DNA from: an uncultured Oscillospiraceae bacterium
GTDB lineage: Bacteria; Bacillota; Clostridia; Oscillospirales; Acutalibacteraceae
Length of the DNA stretch: 11,682 nucleotides
Reading direction: 5' to 3'
Assembly: GCA_905203795.1 (NCBI GenBank)
Contig: CAJKXG010000014.1
Span: forward strand, 1-11,682
The notes beneath the pieces are model-generated. The model ran no database searches and was not told where the DNA came from. It was given only the letters and a program-made list of their open reading frames with translations. A program made the translations under genes and the position numbers. How positions within the stretch are numbered: the first letter of the stretch is position 1; each line of letters begins with the position of its first letter. This document shows positions 1 to 5,428 of this stretch, one piece after another.

Positions 1-2
1 AT

Positions 3-95
3 GTGGACGGCAACGACACGATCGATTCCTCCGACGCGCGCTATATCCTGCAAAAAGCGGTCAACAAGATCGCTCACTTTCCGGCAGAGGAATGA
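3..95 (+). CDS. C-terminal end of a dockerin type I protein (partial)
   Basis: This is the last 30 codons of a gene that begins left of the window; it is read in frame 3 and ends in TGA at 93-95. It encodes the second calcium-binding half of a type I dockerin: VDGND, then IDSSDARYILQKAV, then a short tail ending in PAEE. The D-x-D/N-x-D spacing and the Ser-Ser at loop positions 10-11 match the dockerin of the GH3 protein at the right of the window, and the DNA is also very similar there. Dockerins bind cohesin modules and attach secreted enzymes to scaffolds or to the cell surface. The catalytic part lies outside the window, so the enzyme type is unknown. A strong terminator follows three bases after the stop. 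Confidence 0.85.
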   Translation: MDGNDTIDSSDARYILQKAVNKIAHFPAEE

Positions 96-97
96 CC

Positions 98-129
98 AAA
101 AGGGGACAGGTTTTGACCTGTCCCCTTTT
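98..129 (+). terminator. Rho-independent terminator of the dockerin gene
   Basis: A perfect 13-bp inverted repeat (98-110 against 117-129) with loop TTTTGA. The stem is AAAAGGGGACAGG and its complement, so the A's on the left pair with the T's on the right. It starts two bases after the TGA stop of the dockerin gene. Confidence 0.9.
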
Positions 130-156
130 GCTGTTTTCGTCCCGATAATATCAAAA

Positions 157-182
157 GGCGGCACGGTTTGCACCATGCCGCC
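157..182. terminator. Second hairpin, probable two-way terminator between convergent units
   Basis: GGCGGCACGG (157-166) pairs with CCATGCCGCC (173-182) with one mismatch around the loop TTTGCA. Both flanks carry short A/T runs (AAAA on the left, TTTGCTTG on the right), so it could stop transcription from the dockerin gene on + and from the DUF1292/RNA unit on -. Confidence 0.6.
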
Positions 183-190
183 TTTGCTTG

Positions 191-393
191 AAAAATAAAA
201 TCCCCGCCTGACCGTAATGCTGTCAAAGTTAACCTGCTACTAAACGTTGGCAGGTGGGTACCCGCCCATCGCGTTCCTGCTCCCTTCGTCCCGCCGAAGC
301 GGGGAGGTCTGCAATCCGGCGACGGAGTCAAGTTCCCGATTACAAAATGTAGTAGGGTTAAAAGACAGCGGTCCGCGCATCAGGCAGGGAGGA
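191..393 (-). ncRNA. ssrS: Rod-shaped structured RNA, probable 6S RNA
   Basis: Read on the minus strand, this stretch of about 200 bases folds into one long interrupted rod. Paired blocks (in + coordinates) are 380-389 with 202-211, 364-369 with 219-224, 356-361 with 229-234 and 350-355 with 237-242. The tip has a CCCGC hairpin with a TTCG loop (290-303), and on the 3' arm GGCGGG pairs with CCTGCC around TACCCA. The closing helix runs straight into ATTTTATTTTT (201-191), as an intrinsic 3' end would. A rod with a closing helix, an open middle carrying a small 3'-side hairpin and a terminal stem is the architecture of 6S RNA, which binds sigma-A RNA polymerase and mimics an open promoter. The identification rests on shape and size, not on an alignment. 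The 5' end lies about 10 bases after the DUF1292 stop codon, and no clear promoter of its own was seen, so it may be processed from that transcript. Confidence 0.6.
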
Positions 394-401
394 TTTCGGT
401 G

Positions 402-743
402 TCAGGCGTCGTCGCCGTCCAGTACGTCGATCTCGTACAGCACCGACAAGCGCTCTTCAAACACGGACGCGATATCGTCGAACAACTCGTCGTCCTCGAT
501 CGGCACGAGCATTTCTGCGCCTTCTTCGCCTTCGACAGCGAGAATGACCAGTTCGCCTGCTTCATCGCTATCGCCGCCGTCGTCCTCTTCATAGGGCAAC
601 AGCGCGACATAGCGCCCTTCATCCGTCTCGATCGCGTCGATGATCTCGAATTGGTGCTGCACGCCGTCCTCGTCTTCGACTGTCACCAGATCCGGCTCGT
701 CAAACGACTCCAAGGGTTGTTGTTCGTCTGTCATATCGTCCAT
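402..743 (-). CDS. DUF1292 (YrzB-type) small acidic protein
   Basis: A 113-residue, very acidic protein that matches the DUF1292 family common in Firmicutes. A first strand block (DLVTVEDEDGVQHQFEIID) is followed by the family core RYVALLPYEEDD, then ELVILAVEGE, then a C-terminal segment with LFDDIASVFEERL. The family's biochemical role is not established; in Bacilli and Clostridia it often sits near ruvX/yrrK and alaS. Three in-frame ATGs exist (747-749, 741-743, 732-734 on the complement). The AAAAGGA ribosome site (751-757) is one base from the first, seven from the second and sixteen from the third, so the second is chosen. Its own promoter lies at 767-795, and a probable 6S-like RNA follows the stop codon directly. 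Confidence 0.85.
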   Translation of the reverse strand: MDDMTDEQQPLESFDEPDLVTVEDEDGVQHQFEIIDAIETDEGRYVALLPYEEDDGGDSDEAGELVILAVEGEEGAEMLVPIEDDELFDDIASVFEERLSVLYEIDVLDGDDA

Positions 744-766
744 CCTCATTTCCTTTTGCTATCCAT

Positions 767-795
767 ATTGTATCCTGTTTCACGGCATTCGTCAA
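767..795 (-). promoter_or_regulatory. Sigma-A promoter of the DUF1292 gene
   Basis: On the minus strand, TTGACG (795-790) and TACAAT (772-767) are separated by exactly 17 bases. The start of transcription would fall near 760, just before the AAAAGGA ribosome site. Confidence 0.75.
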
Positions 796-863
796 GAGGG
801 AATTTTACGAAAGAATATTTGTAAAATTCCACAAAAAGTTCACGAATTATTCAAATATAACTA

Positions 864-892
864 TTGACATATGCCATTTGCGATGGTATACT
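864..892 (+). promoter_or_regulatory. Near-consensus sigma-A promoter of the orphan RNA unit
   Basis: A perfect TTGACA (864-869), a 17-base spacer and TATACT (887-892). Transcription would start near 899. AT-rich sequence precedes it, as in UP elements. It is divergent from the DUF1292 promoter, and no credible coding region lies downstream before the terminator at 1363-1396. Confidence 0.85.
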
Positions 893-899
893 ATAGGCG

Positions 900-1400
900 A
901 AGAAAGGGAAACATCACAAACAAGATATCTACAGGAAAGGGGTGGGTCCGATGGGTTCTGAACAAAGTGAACAGTCTTCCGTGAGCCGGGAGGACTCGCC
1001 GCAGATCAGCCGCTGACGTTTTGCAAACGAAAAGAGCGGGAAAGCGATCGGTGTTCGATGGGCTTTCCATATGAAGAGCGGTGACAGCGAGCACTCCGCA
1101 CGGAAACACCTCCCGTAAAACGGGAAGGGCGTCACAGCGTTGAGATATATGTTCGAGCAGGACATCATTTTGACGTGAGAAATTTCGGAGAAAGAGTGAG
1201 TCCCGTGTACTAAGGTACGAGGCTAACAGCCGCAAAAGTCCGATCTTACATGAAAGAGTGAGTCCCATGCACATAAGCGTGCAGTAAAAAGTGAACACAG
1301 GAAACAGGAGACAAACATTTTTTCATTTGACCTCCTATCTTTTGTGAAGCAAATAACGAGTTAAAGCGGCGAAACCTATGTGGTTTCGCCGCTTTTCTGC
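900..1400 (+). ncRNA. Candidate long structured non-coding RNA, family not recognised
   Basis: This stretch of about 500 bases has a strong promoter immediately before it and a perfect terminator at its end, but no reading frame resembling a protein. Hairpins seen directly: 973-980 with 989-996; 1039-1045 with 1062-1068, enclosing 1047-1050 with 1056-1059; 1112-1115 with 1121-1124, enclosed by GTGAC/GTCAC (1081-1085, 1131-1135); a GGCT/AGCC hairpin at 1221-1231; and TGCAC/GTGCA (1268-1272, 1279-1283). The 15-base motif GAAAGAGTGAGTCCC occurs at 1190-1204 and 1252-1266. An ACCTCCT stretch (1330-1336), complementary to ribosome binding sites, precedes the terminator. The consensus signatures of RNase P RNA, tmRNA, SRP RNA, T-boxes and common riboswitches were looked for by eye and not found. 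The next gene has its own promoter beyond the terminator, so this is unlikely to be merely its leader. It could still be a known RNA class that I do not recall. Confidence 0.55.
1363..1396 (+). terminator. Rho-independent terminator ending the orphan RNA unit
   Basis: GCGGCGAAACC (1366-1376) pairs perfectly with GGTTTCGCCGC (1382-1392) around a five-base loop, extended by AAA/TTT and followed by TTTTCTGCTGTTTT. Confidence 0.9.
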
Positions 1401-1418
1401 TGTTTTGGCAAAAAATAG

Positions 1419-1447
1419 TTGTCAAGAGTCGAAAAAAATGATATACT
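1419..1447 (+). promoter_or_regulatory. Sigma-A promoter of the zinc-ribbon protein gene
   Basis: TTGTCA (1419-1424), a 17-base spacer that includes a run of seven A's, and TATACT (1442-1447). The start of transcription would be near 1454, 28 bases before the ATG and after the preceding terminator, so this gene is transcribed separately from the RNA unit. Confidence 0.8.
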
Positions 1448-1481
1448 GATCGCATAGAAGGAATTCGAAGGAGGATTTTTC

Positions 1482-3800
1482 ATGTTTTGCGGAAAATGCG
1501 GTACGGCGATTCCCGAGGGTGCACTATTCTGCCCCGATTGCGGCACACCTGTAGCGGTGGAGACGGAGCAGCAGATGTCTGCACAGGAAACAGCACAGGA
1601 AACGGTAACGCACGAAACGGAAACACAAGAAGCGGCGACACAGGAAACAGCGGCACAAGAGACGGCGACTGCGACAGCGGTAGCCGAACCGTGCGTTCGG
1701 CCGGCAGACCCCCAGCCGGAAACGCCGGTGGTGAAAAAGCGCAAAAAATGGTGGATTGGGGTGTTGATCGCGCTGGGCGTGGTGATCGCAGCGGCAGCAG
1801 CGGCGTGGTTTATCTTCCCGCGCGATGTGCAGCACCTGCTGTTCGGCGATCAGAAATATGCGTCGCGTCTGGCAGAGCAGTCGGCGGAAAAGCTGGCGGA
1901 CGGCACCGTTGACGCATTGGTCGGTTCTTCCGGCACGAAAGAGGAGGCGCTGTCCGGGAAGTTTGTGCTGGAAATGGACGACGCCCTGCGCACTGCGCTG
2001 AAAAAGGAAACCGGCATGACGGATGACGACTTTGCGATGTTGGATGCGCTGGTGACCTATCTCAACAGCGTATCGCTGCGGATGGAAGGCAAGGCAGACG
2101 GCGACACCACGCAAGCGGTTTATCAGATCATCGACACGGACGGCACACTGGCGACGGCACAGATGTCGGTCAAAGGGCAGCAGTTTGCCGTTCGCGTGCC
2201 GGAACTGTCCGATCGCTATTTCGCGCTGACACTCGAGGAAGACTATGCCAACCTGTTTAAAGCGCCGCAGGTTGATCGCGATAAGTTGCAGAAGAGTCTG
2301 GATGCGCTGGTGGATACCTATGTCAAATCGTTGGACCGCGCGGCGTACAGCTACGAAAAGGCGCAGACGCTGACCGCACACGGCGTCTCCGTCACGGAGG
2401 ACTGCACCGTTGTCAAACTGAGCGGAAACGACATGACGGATATGCTGATCGCCATGCTGGAGACGATGCGGGACGACGCCTATTTGAAGTCGCTGGCGGA
2501 AAATCGCTTGTCTGCCCTGCTGGCTGTTTCGGCGGCGGAAGGTGAGACGAGCGGCAAGGCGACGGGCTACGAGACATTGCTGAATGAACTGATCGACGGG
2601 CTGAAATCGGCGAAGAACGAGATGGCGGATGCGTCGCTCACGATCCGCACCTATCTCGACCGTCGCAACCACTGCGTCGGCAAGCAGTATACGCTGTTGG
2701 TGGACGGCGAAAAGATGACGCTGGCCGTGGTGTTGGGCGAGGAAAACGCCGTGTCGTTTACGATGGCAGACGCGGAATACGTCTATGCCACTTGGAAGCA
2801 GGACGACACCTCTGCCTCCGGCACGATAGCGGCTCGGGTGGATACACTCCCCCCGCACTCTTCGTTCGATCATGGGTACATCGGTTTGTCTTTCACGGCA
2901 ACCGACTTGAAAGAAGAAACCTACAACGGTGCGACGGTGCAGACCGGCAGTTTCACTTTTGCGTTGCTCGATCCGCAACATGCACTGGCAGGAATGGTGG
3001 GCAATGAGGTCGCCGAGTATCTCACCAATGCCCGATTGACCTATACCACCAAAGTAAACGGCGACGCCTTTGATGTGGCGCTGCGTCTGAAAGTGCCGGA
3101 ACTGGGAACGCTCGGTCTGGACATGCAGTTGACCGCCAAAGCGACGTTGCCGGGTGAGATGCCCGCACAGACGGCGGATAACACCTATACGTTCACGCTT
3201 GAACAACTGGAATCCGGCAAATTGGATGCGGCGATTGCGGAAGAATGGCAAACCGGCTTGCAGGCATGGGGCGAGAAGCTGCAGAATCGCAAGAGCTTCG
3301 AGCCGCTGCTCCCGCTTGCGGAACTGATCGGTCCTTCGCAGGGGGACGCCTCCGCAGCGGACGCGTTGCCGGGCGAGTGGGTCATGTCGATGGCGCTGCA
3401 TGAATACCTCGGTACGGACTATGCCGACAGTGCTTTATCGGTGGATATCCACATGACGCTGACAGCGGACGGCAAGCTGCAGATGGGAGCGGATCTCGAC
3501 AAACTGGAGCGGGATTTGAAGCAGGGTCTGCGCGACTATCCGGAGGATATCGCGGTATTCGGCGAAGGCTCGCTGGAGGACATGCAGCAGGCGGCGACGG
3601 ACGAGGGGTACACCGATTATGCGGAATTTGTAGAAGAGCTGTGCGATGCGTATTTGGATCTGCTGGAGGAGGTGGCGGTGACCGACAGTGTCTACACCTG
3701 CGACGGCAGCACCATCACGATCGACGGAGAGCCGCTTTCCTACACGCTGATGGGCGATACGCTGAATATTGATGGTCTGGTATTCTATCGCGTCTCTTAA
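1482..3800 (+). CDS. Zinc-ribbon, single-pass membrane protein with large extracytoplasmic region
   Basis: A 772-residue protein. Residues 3-20 form a zinc ribbon (C3-x2-C6 and C17-x2-C20). Residues 34-66 are a low-complexity linker rich in Q-E-T/A. A basic stretch KKRKK (85-89) precedes one hydrophobic helix (about 90-112), so the ribbon should be inside the cell and the rest outside. The long outer region is acidic, rich in beta-strand patterns, and not recognised. The last 130 residues begin with GEW and end in YTLMGDTLNIDGLVFYRV, which resembles the lipocalin-like terminal domains often found in clostridial zinc-ribbon proteins. The ATG has a strong AAGGAGG (1468-1474) seven bases upstream. 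Promoter and terminator flank it closely, so it is monocistronic. The function is unknown; a role in envelope sensing or cell-surface structure is only a guess. Confidence 0.85.
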   Translation: MFCGKCGTAIPEGALFCPDCGTPVAVETEQQMSAQETAQETVTHETETQEAATQETAAQETATATAVAEPCVRPADPQPETPVVKKRKKWWIGVLIALGVVIAAAAAAWFIFPRDVQHLLFGDQKYASRLAEQSAEKLADGTVDALVGSSGTKEEALSGKFVLEMDDALRTALKKETGMTDDDFAMLDALVTYLNSVSLRMEGKADGDTTQAVYQIIDTDGTLATAQMSVKGQQFAVRVPELSDRYFALTLEEDYANLFKAPQVDRDKLQKSLDALVDTYVKSLDRAAYSYEKAQTLTAHGVSVTEDCTVVKLSGNDMTDMLIAMLETMRDDAYLKSLAENRLSALLAVSAAEGETSGKATGYETLLNELIDGLKSAKNEMADASLTIRTYLDRRNHCVGKQYTLLVDGEKMTLAVVLGEENAVSFTMADAEYVYATWKQDDTSASGTIAARVDTLPPHSSFDHGYIGLSFTATDLKEETYNGATVQTGSFTFALLDPQHALAGMVGNEVAEYLTNARLTYTTKVNGDAFDVALRLKVPELGTLGLDMQLTAKATLPGEMPAQTADNTYTFTLEQLESGKLDAAIAEEWQTGLQAWGEKLQNRKSFEPLLPLAELIGPSQGDASAADALPGEWVMSMALHEYLGTDYADSALSVDIHMTLTADGKLQMGADLDKLERDLKQGLRDYPEDIAVFGEGSLEDMQQAATDEGYTDYAEFVEELCDAYLDLLEEVAVTDSVYTCDGSTITIDGEPLSYTLMGDTLNIDGLVFYRVS
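1581..1676 (+). repeat. Degenerate in-frame A/T-Q-E-T linker repeats
   Basis: Imperfect repeats of a unit close to ACACAGGAAACA encode A-Q-E-T, T-Q-E-A and A-Q-E-T blocks between the zinc ribbon and the membrane helix (residues 34-65). The copies differ at synonymous positions. The tract probably serves as a flexible spacer and its copy number could vary between strains. Confidence 0.6.
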
Positions 3801-3816
3801 AATTCATCTCCATCCC

Positions 3817-3853
3817 AAACGACCGATGTGTTTTGACGCATCGGTCGTTTTTT
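3817..3853 (+). terminator. Rho-independent terminator of the zinc-ribbon protein gene
   Basis: AAACGACCGATG pairs with CATCGGTCGTTT, with two further pairs inside (3817-3830 with 3837-3850), followed by a run of T's to 3853. It begins 16 bases after the stop codon. Confidence 0.9.
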
Positions 3854-3861
3854 GTGTTCAA

Positions 3862-3926
3862 ATGTCAGAATCGCGCTATATTTGCGCACGATTCTGCAAG
3901 ACATTCCGCCGAATTGTCGGTATACT
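3862..3926 (+). promoter_or_regulatory. Promoter with 43-bp inverted repeat upstream of the rhodanese-fusion gene
   Basis: TATACT (3921-3926) lies 17 bases after AAGACA (3898-3903), a weak -35. An imperfect inverted repeat overlaps the -35: ATGTCAGAATC (3862-3872) against GATTCTGCAAGACAT (3890-3904), with an inner CGC/GCG pair around TATATTT. The same element with the same 43-bp span occurs before the GH30 gene (5312-5354). A dyad at the -35 is a typical operator position for a repressor or activator, which may compensate for the poor -35. The regulator is not identifiable here. Confidence 0.65.
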
Positions 3927-3961
3927 GAAGATGACTATGATGGAAAAGGAGCGGGACAACG

Positions 3962-5209
3962 ATGTGGAGACGATTGTTTGCGTGGGCGCTCAGCGTGCTG
4001 CTCGGCATATCCGTGCCCGGTTTGCCGCCACAGCCGACGCAGCCGATGGCCGTGCCGACCGATTGTCCGGCAGGGTATCGGGCGGTCGCCGCGTGGGACA
4101 TGGATTTTCTCGCTGTCGGCACGGGCGGACGCGTGGCGCTGCTCACGCCGGAAGGCGGCGAACAGAGAATCCCCTCTCCGACGGCGGCCCATTTGCACGA
4201 TGTGCTGACCGAGAACGGCACGGCGTGGATCGTGGGCGACGCGGGGACGGTGCTACACTATGACGGCACACGGTTTGCGTCGCTGTCCGCCGCGTCCGGC
4301 GCCAACCTGTACACGGTGGTAAAGTTCGGCGATCGGCTGTATCTCGGCGGCAGCGGCGGGCGGCTGTATGTCGGCAGCGGCAACGGGCTGTGGAAACGGG
4401 TGTCGGTGCGGCTGCGCGGCGACATTACGGGGCTGGCGGCGACGGATAAGCGGTTGGTCGGGGTGACTTCGCGCGGCGAGACGTTTACGACCGCCGACGG
4501 GGATACGTACACGGTGGTGAGCTGTTCGCCGACGGCGGCGGAGGCGGTGTCGTTTTCGGCGCTGGGTGTGGGCGATCACATGTTTTACGCGTCCGGCACG
4601 CGGGCGGATGGGACGCCGGTGGTGATGACCACTATCTATGGCGGCGTGTGGAGCGAACGCCCGCTGGACTATATCGACGGCGCGGGTTATGACCCGCGTG
4701 GGCTTACGGTGCGCGGTATGGCGTGGGACGGCGGGCAGATGATGCTCGCCTGCAACGACGGGCAGGTGTTGATGCTGCCCGACTGCACCAAGTGCAATCA
4801 TCTGGAAACTGTTGCAACCGCCGCGCTGACCGATACCGCCTATAACGGCGGCAAGCTGGCGGCGGTGGGCGAGAGCTGGGACTTCTCCGTCGTAGACACC
4901 GACGCGGTGCGGCAGTACGCGATCCTGCCCTCGTCGGCGCTGGCAGCGCAGCAGGAGGGCGCGTTGATCATCGACGTGCGGGACGCGGCGGATTATGCCG
5001 TGCGGCATATCGCGGGCAGCCTGTCCATCCCGTTGTCGGAATTGGCGGAGATGCTGCCGACTGCCGCGCCGGACAAGACGACGCAGCTGATCTTTTACTG
5101 CACAAAGGGTGTGCGCAGCCAAAAAGCCATCGAGATCGCCATGTCCATGGAATATTACCACGTCTACAGCCTCGGGGCTATGGACGACTGGCCGTACGAT
5201 TTCGCGTAA
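3962..5209 (+). CDS. Secreted repeat-domain protein with C-terminal rhodanese domain
   Basis: A 415-residue protein. The N-terminus MWRRLFAWALSVLLGISVPG looks like a signal peptide, followed by a Pro/Gln-rich segment. Residues of about 40-325 show repeated short strands (AVGTGGRVALLT, IVGDAGTVLHYDG, LGGSGGRLYVGSG, LACNDGQVLML), a pattern typical of beta-propeller or YCF48/BNR-type repeats. The last 85 residues are a rhodanese domain: IIDVRDAADYAVRHIAGSLSIPL, then the active-site loop FYCTKGVRSQKA with Cys380. Rhodaneses carry sulfur as a persulfide on this Cys, but outside the cell the domain might act in thiol redox or signalling instead. Ribosome site AAAAGGAG at 3944-3951. A 43-bp inverted-repeat promoter is shared with the GH30 gene downstream. 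The fusion is unusual and its substrate is unknown. Confidence 0.8.
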   Translation: MWRRLFAWALSVLLGISVPGLPPQPTQPMAVPTDCPAGYRAVAAWDMDFLAVGTGGRVALLTPEGGEQRIPSPTAAHLHDVLTENGTAWIVGDAGTVLHYDGTRFASLSAASGANLYTVVKFGDRLYLGGSGGRLYVGSGNGLWKRVSVRLRGDITGLAATDKRLVGVTSRGETFTTADGDTYTVVSCSPTAAEAVSFSALGVGDHMFYASGTRADGTPVVMTTIYGGVWSERPLDYIDGAGYDPRGLTVRGMAWDGGQMMLACNDGQVLMLPDCTKCNHLETVATAALTDTAYNGGKLAAVGESWDFSVVDTDAVRQYAILPSSALAAQQEGALIIDVRDAADYAVRHIAGSLSIPLSELAEMLPTAAPDKTTQLIFYCTKGVRSQKAIEIAMSMEYYHVYSLGAMDDWPYDFA

Positions 5210-5261
5210 GGGCAGCTTCCCGCCGCAGTGGACACGTTTGGCGGAAACGACGGAATCAAGA

Positions 5262-5295
5262 GCGGGATTTTGTGTCCTTTTCCTCAAAAACCCGC
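5262..5295 (+). terminator. Weak hairpin after the rhodanese-fusion gene
   Basis: GCGGG-A-TTTT (5262-5271) pairs with AAAA-A-CCCGC (5286-5295) with one mismatch and a 14-base loop. No T-run follows, so termination here is doubtful and read-through into the GH30 gene is possible. Confidence 0.3.
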
Positions 5296-5311
5296 CGCAC
5301 GGGCGATCAAC

Positions 5312-5376
5312 ATGTCAGAATCCCGCAATAAAAGAGCAAGATACTGCAAGACATGCAGGGGATATCCTGTTATACT
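5312..5376 (+). promoter_or_regulatory. Promoter with 43-bp inverted repeat upstream of the GH30-GH3 operon
   Basis: AAGACA (5348-5353), a 17-base spacer and TATACT (5371-5376). ATGTCAGAATC (5312-5322) and GATACTGCAAGACAT (5340-5354) form the same dyad as at 3862-3904, with identical spacing. The middle of the dyad has diverged while the arms and both promoter boxes are kept, which suggests selection on the arms. It sets the transcription start near 5383 and so excludes the longer GH30 reading frame that opens at 5228. Confidence 0.65.
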
Positions 5377-5428
5377 GAATATAGAAAATGGCAATCGTTT
5401 GCCGGAATACGGAAGGGGAATACTACCA

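Noticed and set aside
951-1016. A 21-codon ORF (starting MGSEQSEQ) early in the orphan RNA, after AGGAAAGG
   Set aside because: Spacing to the ribosome-like site is long, the peptide is low-complexity, and a strong hairpin (973-996) lies inside the frame. It fits structured RNA better; conservation could revive it.
900-1476. Riboswitch or T-box leader of the zinc-ribbon gene
   Set aside because: No T-box or common riboswitch core was recognised, and the gene has its own promoter at 1419-1447 beyond the terminator.
5228-5428. N-terminal extension of GH30 by 67 codons from an in-frame ATG at 5228
   Set aside because: It would start before the promoter at 5348-5376, has no ribosome site and is not GH30-like. 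The ATG at 5429 has a good site.
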